IMG/VR virus record: IMGVR_UViG_3300011115_000316
Span: 1 to 61,312 of that record
Strand: one strand, 5' to 3'
DNA length: 61,312 bases
DNA from: a virus
Below, piece after piece: positions 23,290-29,694 of the stretch. The position numbers and the translations under genes are program-made. Each line of letters starts with the position of its first letter. Position 1 is the stretch's first letter. Under the pieces are notes generated by a model, which was not told the DNA's origin, did no database searches, and was given only the letters and a program-made list of their open reading frames with translations.

Positions 23290-23311
23290 CTCGGGGGAAC
23301 GGTTCTCCCGA
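23290..23311 (+). repeat. Element A6, intergenic hairpin
   Basis: Arms CTCGGGGGAAC and GTTCTCCCGA with one G-U pair, followed by CTTTTCGG. Follows C2 exactly as A2 follows C1. Confidence 0.83.
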
Positions 23312-23504
23312 CTTTTCGGGGCATTTTGTGACTGGGCAGTCTATTTAGTGACTAAAAAATTCTACCCACCGTTTGCCCCCCCTGTGCGTAGGTAGCGATC
23401 ACTCAAAAAAGCGTTAGGAATCAATAACATTTTTGCTCTACTACTACTACTAACCTATTTAAGATATATATATATAAGGAGAAATTCTCTTTTGTTTTTT
23501 CTTT

Positions 23505-23526
23505 CTCGGGAGAACCGTTCCCCCCA
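23505..23526 (+). repeat. Element A7 inside a pyrimidine/purine inverted repeat
   Basis: CTCGGGAGAAC-C-GTTCCCCCCA with two mismatches. Its left flank is a pyrimidine tract (TTCTCTTTTGTTTTTTC) and its right flank a purine tract (GAAGAAAAAAGAAAAAAG), imperfect complements, so a hairpin of over 25 pairs is possible with A7 at its tip. Confidence 0.7.
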
Positions 23527-23589
23527 GTTGAAGAAAAAAGAAAAAAGAAAACTAATCTTTTGGTAAGTGAAGATAGTCTGAAAATCGAT

Positions 23590-23612
23590 GGTATTTGCTG
23601 CCGGTATTTGCT
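23590..23612 (+). repeat. Direct repeat GGTATTTGCT, two copies
   Basis: GGTATTTGCT at 23590-23599 and 23603-23612, 13 bases apart, the second preceded by GCC. The core CCGG..ATTTGCT resembles the end of the 28-bp repeats at 20438 and 20490. Confidence 0.65.
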
Positions 23613-23693
23613 AAGTCGTTGATTTTAAAGGAAACGACCCCGACACTTACCCCTGTAACCTGACCGTGACCGCTGGGTAGTTTAGAAAGCGTG

Positions 23694-23702
23694 TGTTATG
23701 AT
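23694..23702 (+). promoter_or_regulatory. Early promoter with extended -10 (TGTTATGAT)
   Basis: TG-T-TATGAT lies 25 bases before the next start codon, so transcription would begin about 15 bases before the gene. That gene lacks the usual B leader, which fits an independent promoter. No convincing -35. Confidence 0.5.
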
Positions 23703-23726
23703 TACGCTCTTTTTCATGAGGTACCT

Positions 23727-24545
23727 ATGCGCGACGAAAACTACATCGACTATCACGAGACCTTTCCCACGCGCTGGGAGGTCACTGCCGCCTACGCCAT
23801 CTGTTGCGCCAAGTGCCACGAGACCAAACTCGCCAAGCACTTCCGCCGCACGTTGACCCGAGCGCAGGCTGCGGCCCGAGGGTACCTTGGCATGAGCAAT
23901 CAGGACGATCAGCCCAAGAAATTTAAGGGGGATCGACTCGCCACCGTCGAGTCGAAGTTCTGCGCCAAGTGCCAGCCGGGGCATTACAAGCCCAACGCTA
24001 TGACGATACCCGAGATGTATCTAGCCGCCTACGATGGCAAGGCATCGTTGGCCCGGGTCAATATCGACGTAGCGCTCAAGCGCAAGAAGGCAAGCGCCAA
24101 GATTAGCGCTGCCGTGGCAAACCGATGGGACAAGTGGAAAGCCGCACCGTGGGGACATGTGAGGGCTCGCTTAAGCGAGGAGTTGTTGATACTGACCCGG
24201 CGCATCAGCTACCACAACAAAAAGAAAGCACCCGCTGTTCTGATGGGCGCATTGACCGCGCTGCAGGCTGCGCTGACAGTGCTGCGAGCCCGGTGCACGC
24301 TCAATGCGCGGATACAGGCCCCGCTCGACCCCGCCACAACGTGGGAAGACCTACTTGGAACGCCTGTCATGGGCAACCTGCAGACGCTGTGGTCTGAGGT
24401 TCCGGCGGACGTTCTCATGCGCATGAAGAACGTGCCCCTGCTGCTCAACAAGGCGCAGCCGCTCGTCATGGACGGGTACGTAGCGCCGAACCAAGGGAGC
24501 ATAGACAGACTGAACATTGTCAAGGGGCATACGTACAAAGAATAA
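23727..24545 (+). CDS. Early protein with two CxxC pairs (272 aa)
   Basis: Start at ATG 23727 (MRDENYIDYHETFPTRWEVT) because GAGGT lies five bases upstream. Two CxxC pairs, CAKCHETKLAKHF near residue 26 and FCAKCQPGHYKP near residue 76, could form one zinc site. The C-terminal two thirds is helical and basic (VALKRKKASAKISAAVANRW) and ends SIDRLNIVKGHTYKE. No family recognised. Followed by A8 and B3. Confidence 0.72.
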   Translation: MRDENYIDYHETFPTRWEVTAAYAICCAKCHETKLAKHFRRTLTRAQAAARGYLGMSNQDDQPKKFKGDRLATVESKFCAKCQPGHYKPNAMTIPEMYLAAYDGKASLARVNIDVALKRKKASAKISAAVANRWDKWKAAPWGHVRARLSEELLILTRRISYHNKKKAPAVLMGALTALQAALTVLRARCTLNARIQAPLDPATTWEDLLGTPVMGNLQTLWSEVPADVLMRMKNVPLLLNKAQPLVMDGYVAPNQGSIDRLNIVKGHTYKE

Positions 24546-24567
24546 CTCGGGAGAACGGTTCTCCCGA
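24546..24567 (+). repeat. Element A8, intergenic hairpin
   Basis: Perfect arms CTCGGGAGAAC and GTTCTCCCGA around a G, one base after the upstream stop. Followed three bases later by B3. Confidence 0.86.
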
Positions 24568-24570
24568 CAA

Positions 24571-24625
24571 ATCCGTGCCGGTGCGGTTCACCGGTGGTTA
24601 GTTAGCTAGTTTAGGAGTTTTCATC
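24571..24625 (+). promoter_or_regulatory. Element B3, hairpin leader with ribosome-binding site
   Basis: CCGGTG-CGGTT-CACCGG hairpin (24578-24594), TGGTTAGTTAGCTAGTTTAG and GGAGTTTTCATC before ATG. Same order and spacing as B1. Confidence 0.84.
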
Positions 24626-25087
24626 ATGTCAATATTCACCAAGCAAGCCGCCAAGGCAGCACGTAACGTCCGCGCTGAGATCAAGCGCACGACTGACCGC
24701 GTGGTGCTGCTCAAGCACCCGGCGGTAAAGGCAGCGTTCGAGGCATTCCCCCCCGCCCAGCGCAAGTACGTGGAGATATCGCTGTCCATGTACGGGGGCA
24801 CGGTCTACATCAGCACGACGATGCGCGATCTGGCATCGTTCAAGGTGCCCAAGTTGACCCGCGTACTCGAGCGCTTCGTGGGCGACGAGTGGAAGGTGCA
24901 GGTCAACGAGTACACGGACGACGCGCCCAACAAGGACTTCCGTTTCGAGCGCCAAGTGGGCGATTTGTCACTCAGCGTAGCCATCTACGCATACGTGAAG
25001 AGCGACAGCCCCCTGTGTCGCATCGTCGTGACAGGCGTGACCGAGCGTGTCGTGCGCGAGGAAACCAGAGCAATCGTCTGCGCTTAA
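24626..25087 (+). CDS. Early protein of unknown function (153 aa)
   Basis: MSIFTKQAAKAARNVRAEIK (basic helical start), then FPPAQRKYVEISLSMYGGTV and a beta-rich remainder (WKVQVNEYTDDAPNKDFRFE, SLSVAIYAYVKSDSPLCRIV). No recognised motif. Preceded by B3 and followed by B4, with only a remnant of an A element (GGAGAAC) between. Confidence 0.73.
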   Translation: MSIFTKQAAKAARNVRAEIKRTTDRVVLLKHPAVKAAFEAFPPAQRKYVEISLSMYGGTVYISTTMRDLASFKVPKLTRVLERFVGDEWKVQVNEYTDDAPNKDFRFERQVGDLSLSVAIYAYVKSDSPLCRIVVTGVTERVVREETRAIVCA

Positions 25088-25097
25088 AGGAGAACAA

Positions 25098-25142
25098 CCC
25101 GTGCCGGTGCGGTTCACCGGTAGTTAACTGGAGAATGAAACC
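25098..25142 (+). promoter_or_regulatory. Element B4, hairpin leader, divergent 3' half
   Basis: CCGTG and the CCGGTG-CGGTT-CACCGG hairpin (25103-25119) are kept, but the TTAGTTAGCTA box is reduced to TAGTTAACTGGAGAATGAAA before ATG. It shows which part of B is most conserved: the hairpin. Confidence 0.78.
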
Positions 25143-25415
25143 ATGAAAACAATCACTTTTGACTGCCAAGTCGGCATTTACGACAATTGCGAGTACACGG
25201 CTCGCGTATACACCGACAAGATCATTGTCGTGTGCCCATACATCAAGTGGGACGGCAACTCTGGTGGTTATGCCGAGCGCAAGATTGCGATCCGAAATTT
25301 GGCGACGGTCGCCGCCGTATTACGGGACTTGGCCGACGACTGCGAGTCGTCGGCATGGGGCCGGATCGGGCGCGCCATTGACGATGGTATTTTGTCGGGC
25401 GCGGATTACTCATGA
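25143..25415 (+). CDS. Early protein of unknown function (90 aa)
   Basis: MKTITFDCQVGIYDNCEYTA, then YTDKIIVVCPYIKWDGNSGG and a helical end (TVAAVLRDLADDCESSAWGR). Start has GGAGAATGAAACC upstream. Not recognised. A 14-codon ORF (MSHHPQQGDRETNRR) begins in an ATGA overlap with its stop but is not supported further. Confidence 0.72.
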   Translation: MKTITFDCQVGIYDNCEYTARVYTDKIIVVCPYIKWDGNSGGYAERKIAIRNLATVAAVLRDLADDCESSAWGRIGRAIDDGILSGADYS

Positions 25416-25532
25416 GTCACCACCCGCAACAGGGAGATCGAGAAACCAACCGCCGCTAAAGCAGCGGCCATGATGAAAGCCACAACCACCTAAAAAAATC
25501 CCCACAGGTTTCTGTTAGCGGTCAGGAATCTG

Positions 25533-25541
25533 TGGTATTCT
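25533..25541 (+). promoter_or_regulatory. Promoter with extended -10 (TGGTATTCT)
   Basis: TG-G-TATTCT about 42 bases before the DUF932 gene, in a 168-base gap that also holds a GCCGCT-AAAGC-AGCGGC hairpin. This gene also lacks a B leader, as does the other gene behind an extended -10 site. Confidence 0.5.
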
Positions 25542-25583
25542 CGTTACCGCGTTCTTTCTTATTAACTTTTTTGGAGTATTTAA

Positions 25584-26549
25584 ATGGCACACGAACTTAG
25601 CATCAAGCAAGACGGTCAAGTCGAATTCGCATACCTCGAGCGGGACGGCCTGCCGTGGCACGGTCTCGGCCAAGCGATGCCTATGGGGGCGAGCATCGAG
25701 GAGTGGCGCAAGCAGTCGGGTATGGACTGGCGCATCCAGCGTAGCAAGGTGCGCTACGCTGTCTCCCGCGACGAGGGCGCTGTGTTCGAGGAGATGGCTG
25801 ACCAGCACGTACTGTTCCGCTCGGACAGCAAGAAGGCGCTCGGGCTCGTGTCCGAGAAGTACCAGGTTGTGCAGCCTAGCGAGGTGATCGAGTTCTTCCG
25901 CGACATTGCCCGGGCAGGCGGGCTGGAGCTTAGTGCAGCGGGCACCATCTACGGGGGCCGGCGGTTCTGGGCAACGGCCAAGATAGGGGAGGCAAGCCCA
26001 ACCAGTGTGACGGACAAGATCGGCGGGTACTTGCTGATCAGCACCAGCGCTGATGGTTCACTGGCAACTGAGGTGAGGCGCACGACGGTACGTACGGTGT
26101 GCTCCAACACGCTGGCAATGGCGATGAAGGATGCGCCGGCCAGCATGAAGGTAACGCACAAGTCGGTGTTCGACCCCGAGGCCGTGAAGGAATTCATGGG
26201 GCTCAACGAGGCGGCGTGGGCAGCGTTCAAGCATCAGGTGGTGCGGCTGGCGAACAAGCCAGTGGTCCTCGAGGCGGCAGAGAAGATGACCGCAGACATC
26301 CTCGGAGGTGGCGACAAGGTGTACGCCACGGCGGGGTACAACAAGATCCTCGACCTGTTCCAAGGGATGGCGAAGGGGGCGCTCCTTGAGGGCGTGCAGG
26401 GTACGGCGTGGGGCTACATCAACGCCGTGACGGAGTACGCGGATTGGTTCTCTCGGGCACGTACGCATGAGAACCGCTTCGTGTCATCGCAGTGGGGCCC
26501 GGGCGCTGACCTCAAGCAGCGTGCACTGGACGCTGTGCTGGCTGTGTAA
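25584..26549 (+). CDS. DUF932 phage/plasmid-like protein (321 aa)
   Basis: MAHELSIKQDGQVEFAYLER, GLPWHGLGQAMPMGASIEEW, LFRSDSKKALGLVSEKYQVV, IFDVVRTVCSNTLAMAMKD-like text (VRTVCSNTLAMAMKDA), and YADWFSRARTHENRFVSSQW. This is the DUF932/TIGR03299 family found in phages, plasmids and integrative elements, characterised by PWHGLG near the start and VCxNTL in the middle. Biochemical role unknown; some members lie near anti-restriction genes. Strong TTTTGGAGTATTTAA ribosome-binding site. Confidence 0.9.
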   Translation: MAHELSIKQDGQVEFAYLERDGLPWHGLGQAMPMGASIEEWRKQSGMDWRIQRSKVRYAVSRDEGAVFEEMADQHVLFRSDSKKALGLVSEKYQVVQPSEVIEFFRDIARAGGLELSAAGTIYGGRRFWATAKIGEASPTSVTDKIGGYLLISTSADGSLATEVRRTTVRTVCSNTLAMAMKDAPASMKVTHKSVFDPEAVKEFMGLNEAAWAAFKHQVVRLANKPVVLEAAEKMTADILGGGDKVYATAGYNKILDLFQGMAKGALLEGVQGTAWGYINAVTEYADWFSRARTHENRFVSSQWGPGADLKQRALDAVLAV

Positions 26550-26570
26550 TTAACTGGGGGTTCCGACAAA

Positions 26571-26624
26571 TCCGTGCCGGTGCGGTTCACCGGTGGTTAG
26601 TTAGCTAGTTTAGGAGTTTTCAAG
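26571..26624 (+). promoter_or_regulatory. Element B5, hairpin leader with ribosome-binding site
   Basis: CCGGTG-CGGTT-CACCGG (26577-26593), TGGTTAGTTAGCTAGTTTAG, GGAGTTTTCAAG before ATG. Just upstream, CTGGGGGTTCCGACAAATC at 26554-26572 is an A element whose middle has been lost. Confidence 0.84.
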
Positions 26625-26996
26625 ATGATACTAAATTTAACGCAGCATCCGGCAAGCCCGGAGCAACTCTCTGCCGGTGTGGTGGACCTGCCCACCGAAA
26701 TCCGCGAAGCAGTGCAGGCACTGCTTACCGTCAACACCCTGCCAACCCGGCAGGAGATAGAGGCGCGGTGCGCCGACATCGCCATGCTGGCGGCAACGGC
26801 ATTTGACGCGCACCCGGTTAGCGCAATGATCGGCGGAGCACCCTGGATGATGAGCTGCCTGGAGGGGGCAGTGCTTGATCAGGGTATCCAGCCCGTGTAT
26901 GCATTCTCAGTGCGTGAGTCGGTCGAGCAGCCGCAGCCCGATGGCAGCGTGCGCAAAATCAACGTGTTTCGGCACGTTGGGTTTGTGTCCGCATGA
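26625..26996 (+). CDS. Conserved phage protein, MILNLTQHPA type (123 aa)
   Basis: MILNLTQHPASPEQLSAGVV, LTVNTLPTRQEIEARCADIA, AMIGGAPWMMSCLEGAV and VYAFSVRESVEQPQPDGSVR followed by KINVFRHVGFV. This family is widespread in phages and prophages. Its outline (short Rossmann-like start with NLTQH, LP plus helix, GGAP plus helix, YAFS) loosely resembles the small CRISPR ring-nuclease families Csx15/Csx20, but I cannot establish homology. Function unknown. Led by B5, followed by D2. Confidence 0.75.
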   Translation: MILNLTQHPASPEQLSAGVVDLPTEIREAVQALLTVNTLPTRQEIEARCADIAMLAATAFDAHPVSAMIGGAPWMMSCLEGAVLDQGIQPVYAFSVRESVEQPQPDGSVRKINVFRHVGFVSA

Positions 26997-27016
26997 GGCG
27001 CACATCTGCGCTACGC
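26997..27016 (+). repeat. Element D2
   Basis: Identical over 20 bases to D1 at 21293-21312, with the hairpin GCGCA-CATC-TGCGC. It begins at the stop codon region of the upstream gene and precedes the coupled string of small genes. Confidence 0.8.
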
Positions 27017-27043
27017 CAGAGGAAGTAGTACAGGAGAAAGCGA

Positions 27044-27226
27044 ATGCAGATAAATGGAAAGAACCTCGAGGTCTTGCGCGTGGCACTTGAGCGCGCGCTG
27101 GCCGACGTACACACCGAGCGCCAGCACATCCCACCAGCCGATCAGGGTGACCTGATCGAGGAGCGCATCGCGTACCAAAACCTGCTGATCCGCGTGCGGG
27201 CAGCCATCGAGAGGGAGTCGAAATGA
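27044..27226 (+). CDS. Small hypothetical early protein (60 aa)
   Basis: MQINGKNLEVLRVALERALA, DVHTERQHIPPADQGDLIEE: two helices. CAGGAGAAAGCG upstream of the start. First gene of the translationally coupled string; its stop overlaps the next start by four bases. Confidence 0.65.
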   Translation: MQINGKNLEVLRVALERALADVHTERQHIPPADQGDLIEERIAYQNLLIRVRAAIERESK

Positions 27227-27417
27227 ACCAGCTAATTACCATCTTCCGGAACTTGTTCCGCAAGCCAACACCGTTGGAAGTCATCGCAACGGAGCTTGCC
27301 GAGGCACACCTCGATCGACTGCAGGCCGAGACAGCCGTTGAGTATGCGCAGTCGGTGGTGGCGTACAACGTAGCTCGGATTGATCGGCTTAACAGGCGTC
27401 GGGAGGAATACAAATGA
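27223..27417 (+). CDS. Small coiled-coil early protein (64 aa)
   Basis: MNQLITIFRNLFRKPTPLEV, then a helical stretch (ATELAEAHLDRLQAETAVEY) with heptad character. I recognise the pattern ELAxAxxxLLxAxTAxEYAQSxVxYxxARIxRL from short phage genes of unknown role. ATGA coupling on both sides. Confidence 0.68.
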   Translation: MNQLITIFRNLFRKPTPLEVIATELAEAHLDRLQAETAVEYAQSVVAYNVARIDRLNRRREEYK

Positions 27418-27839
27418 CCGGCTTTGACTCAAAGCGCCAAGCATCGCTCGACACGCTCGACCACCTCCCCTATCAGGGGCGTGAGTCAAGGCCCGAGGAG
27501 CTTGCCCAACAGAACCCTTGGCTAGAAGCAATTGACAACGCCTTGATCTGCACAATGATGGGGACGGCCGAGAGTTTTTCTTGCGCAGACGAAGCGCTGG
27601 ACGCACTGATCAAATGGCACGTAGCCACTGCTCTCGACCCGGCGGTGTCGGCGGCTGCACAAGTCCTGATTGATCGTGGGGCAGCAGTGGCCGAGCCGCT
27701 GACGGATGATGAACTGCGCGAATGCTTTACCAGCACAAACACAGCCGAACCACTGTCGGAAGGATGGCCGGGTCTGGAGCGTTTTGCCCGGGCCATTGAA
27801 GCCGCGCATGACATCGGCATCAAGGGAAGCAAGACATGA
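27414..27839 (+). CDS. Hypothetical early protein, mosaic (141 aa)
   Basis: N-terminus MTGFDSKRQASLDTLDHLPY and C-terminus DELRECFTSTNTAEPLSEGW followed by PGLERFARAIEAAHDIGIK. Both ends resemble segments that occur in separate small phage proteins, suggesting a fusion of short modules. Coupled to both neighbours. Function unknown. Confidence 0.68.
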   Translation: MTGFDSKRQASLDTLDHLPYQGRESRPEELAQQNPWLEAIDNALICTMMGTAESFSCADEALDALIKWHVATALDPAVSAAAQVLIDRGAAVAEPLTDDELRECFTSTNTAEPLSEGWPGLERFARAIEAAHDIGIKGSKT

Positions 27840-28384
27840 AAACAACACTGAATCAAATCAGGGCGCACAGCCCGTGCCCAGATGGCTGGCGCAAGCTGCT
27901 GGCGCATCTCGGCAAGTCGCAGGCCGACGACGAGCCGCTGGCAATCACAACCATTCTTGATAGCAACGGGTTGGACGATGCACTGTGGTGCCTGCGTGCA
28001 GTTAAGGGCCATGACAGGGAGATCAGACTCTACGCAGTGTGGTGCGCAAGACAAGTGCAACATTTGATGACTGACCCGCGCAGCATTGCGGCTCTGGATG
28101 TTGCGGAGCGGTTTGCAACGGGTGCGGCCACGCAAGTTGAACTGACAGCGGCATGGGACGAAACAAGGGCTGCGACAGGGTTTGCGGCAGAGGATGCGGC
28201 AAGGGCTACGGCAAGGTTTGCGGCAGAGGATGCGGCAGGGGCTGCGGCAGGGGTTGCGGCATGGGCTACGGCAGAGGATGCGGCAAGGGCTACGGCATGG
28301 GCTACGGCAGGGGTTGAGGCAGGGGTTGCGGCAAGGGATGCACAGAAAATAAAGTTGCGTGAAATCTGTGGGGGCGCAAAATGA
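27836..28384 (+). CDS. Early protein with Ala-rich low-complexity repeat (182 aa)
   Basis: The N-terminal 110 residues are ordinary (MKTTLNQIRAHSPCPDGWRK, SNGLDDALWCLRAVKGHDRE, RLYAVWCARQVQHLMTDPRS) and typical of a phage family predicted helical. From about residue 112 the sequence becomes repeats of AAEDAARATA, AAGVAAWATA type up to residue 170. The ordinary part is likely functional and the tail expandable. Confidence 0.7.
   Translation: MKTTLNQIRAHSPCPDGWRKLLAHLGKSQADDEPLAITTILDSNGLDDALWCLRAVKGHDREIRLYAVWCARQVQHLMTDPRSIAALDVAERFATGAATQVELTAAWDETRAATGFAAEDAARATARFAAEDAAGAAAGVAAWATAEDAARATAWATAGVEAGVAARDAQKIKLREICGGAK
28176..28345 (+). repeat. Short-period DNA repeat encoding Ala-rich tail
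   Basis: Alternating units such as GCGGCAGAGGATGCGGCA, AGGGCTACGGCA and GGGGTTGCGGCA with a 12- to 15-base period, all in frame. Repeats of this kind change length readily by slippage, so the C-terminus of the 182-residue protein probably varies between phages. Confidence 0.8.
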
Positions 28385-28509
28385 CGATGCGCCAACGAAG
28401 GAAACAGTTTTGGTGGACATGGCACATGGAGGGCGCTCCACCGTACCCGAGTTCGCCCCGGTACTTTGAGCCGGGCGTGGGCAGGATCAAACATCAAGGA
28501 AAGACATGA
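28381..28509 (+). CDS. Small basic Trp-rich protein (42 aa)
   Basis: MTMRQRRKQFWWTWHMEGAP, then PYPSSPRYFEPGVGRIKHQG ending KT. It fills the gap between two coupled genes exactly: its ATG forms an ATGA with the upstream stop and its TGA forms an ATGA with the next start. That fit makes it likely real despite its length. No family recognised. Confidence 0.62.
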   Translation: MTMRQRRKQFWWTWHMEGAPPYPSSPRYFEPGVGRIKHQGKT

Positions 28510-28733
28510 CCAACCTAATCAGGCTACCGCCAGCTACCACAATGACCGCACAACAGGCGCTGGAGTCTGCGCTGGTAGATGCGGAAGCCAAGCACCTACA
28601 AGATGTGCTGATCTGTGGCTACGACGAGGACGGGAACCTGTACATCAGGTCGTCCCGGCTTAACTGCGCCGAAGCATTTTTTCTTGCAAACAAAGCTGCC
28701 GTCTGGGCGCAACACGGAGGGACGTTTGAATGA
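28506..28733 (+). CDS. Small conserved early protein (75 aa)
   Basis: MTNLIRLPPATTMTAQQALE, DVLICGYDEDGNLYIRSSRL, NCAEAFFLANKAAVWAQHGG. The pattern VLxxGYDxxGxLYxRSSxxxxAxAxFL is one I know from short phage proteins of unknown role. ATGA coupled both sides. Confidence 0.7.
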   Translation: MTNLIRLPPATTMTAQQALESALVDAEAKHLQDVLICGYDEDGNLYIRSSRLNCAEAFFLANKAAVWAQHGGTFE

Positions 28734-28999
28734 CTGACATCACTGAACGCTTGAGGCGCATCTACGTGAGCGAAGGCGCGAACTACGTGCAAGAGGCGGC
28801 AGACTTGATTGACAAGCTGCGTGCAGAGCGGGATCGGTTGGTAAACGACGTTCACTCTTGCCACAACAACTGCACTCGCGCAGGGTGCGTGAATAGGGTG
28901 TTGCGGGAAGCGCTGGAAAGCATCAAACACGACAGCGATTTTTTCAGCGTAAGCCATTTGCGGAGTCTGGCGAAAATTGCACTGGAGAAAACGAAATGA
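28730..28999 (+). CDS. Small early protein with EAADLIDKLR helix (89 aa)
   Basis: MTDITERLRRIYVSEGANYV, QEAADLIDKLRAERDRLVND then three Cys (CHNNCTRAGC) and a helical end. The EAADxIEKLRAE heptad helix is typical of Ead/Ea22-like early phage proteins. ATGA coupled both sides. Function unknown. Confidence 0.68.
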   Translation: MTDITERLRRIYVSEGANYVQEAADLIDKLRAERDRLVNDVHSCHNNCTRAGCVNRVLREALESIKHDSDFFSVSHLRSLAKIALEKTK

Positions 29000-29694
29000 C
29001 AACGCAAGCAATCAGGGACGCCATGAGTCTGGTTGTTGATGGAGGACTAGACCCATGCGAGCTACAGTTTTTTGACATTTCCAACGCAATGGATGACCAT
29101 GCGTTTTATGATCCGCTGATACAGTGCCGACCACCGTTTGACAAGTGCCTTGTGGTGTACAGAGGGCCATCCAGAAACCACGCTGCTTACGACATGATGA
29201 TGTTTGTCAATGGCACAGACCCGGAGGAAGGCGTTGTTGTCACGCTCTGGAAAGGCCCCTATGGGCAAAGACCCACACACTACCCAATGCTTGTTTACAT
29301 CGTAGACGGTGATATGGTGCGGTATGGGCCAGCAGATGAAAATGAACAGATGGACGAGGATGTTGCGAAAGCAATTCTTGGCTTGCTATCCAAGTGGTAC
29401 GAATCACTGTCTAGACCTTGCGAGTTGCACACTCCAACGTTACCCAAAACGTGGACAAACCAGCGCAAGATTGCAATGGGTAAAACGCCCACTTACGACT
29501 GGCATACGGTCATTATTGGCCCGAAACAGTCCAAGTCAGAGCCACAAGGCGGCTCCCATGCATCACCAAGATTGCACGACAGACGGGGCCACCTCCGCAG
29601 ACTACGCAACGGTAAAAACGTATGGGTTCTGCCCTGCAAGGTTGGCAATGCGTCCCTTGGGAGTGTGTTTAAAGATTACGAGGTGGCAGCATGA
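28996..29694 (+). CDS. Early protein with His/Arg-rich conserved C-terminus (232 aa)
   Basis: N-terminal two thirds: MTTQAIRDAMSLVVDGGLDP, DMMMFVNGTDPEEGVVVTLW, YPMLVYIVDGDMVRYGP. The C-terminus HASPRLHDRRGHLRRLRNGK followed by NVWVLPCKVGNASLGSVFKD is a conserved phage motif (H.SPRxHxRRGHxRxLxxGKxVWVxxxxVG), possibly nucleic acid binding. The two parts may be a fusion. ATGA coupled. Confidence 0.72.
   Translation: MTTQAIRDAMSLVVDGGLDPCELQFFDISNAMDDHAFYDPLIQCRPPFDKCLVVYRGPSRNHAAYDMMMFVNGTDPEEGVVVTLWKGPYGQRPTHYPMLVYIVDGDMVRYGPADENEQMDEDVAKAILGLLSKWYESLSRPCELHTPTLPKTWTNQRKIAMGKTPTYDWHTVIIGPKQSKSEPQGGSHASPRLHDRRGHLRRLRNGKNVWVLPCKVGNASLGSVFKDYEVAA

Larger units (their letters stand above)
23210..23726 (+). 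promoter_or_regulatory. Early intergenic region with hairpins, AT-rich tract and promoter
   Basis: Contains hairpin-like ACGCC...GGCGT, element C2, element A6, GACTG-GG-CAGTC and TTTAG-TGA-CTAAA inverted repeats (23327-23352), a TA-rich tract (23455-23480), a pyrimidine tract and a purine tract flanking A7, a pair of GGTATTTGCT direct repeats (23590 and 23603), and an extended -10 promoter (23694-23702). No normal-sized gene is present. A replication origin or a regulatory RNA region is possible. Confidence 0.6.

Noticed and set aside
20676-26624. A CRISPR array in the repeated elements
   Set aside because: Spacing is irregular, whole genes lie between copies, and three different elements occur in fixed order; these are intergenic regulatory elements.
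27473-28441. Minus-strand ORF of 322 codons with Cys-Arg-Ser-Pro repeats
   Set aside because: Complement of the Ala-rich repeat region of the early genes; composition is a mirror effect of GCGGCA units.
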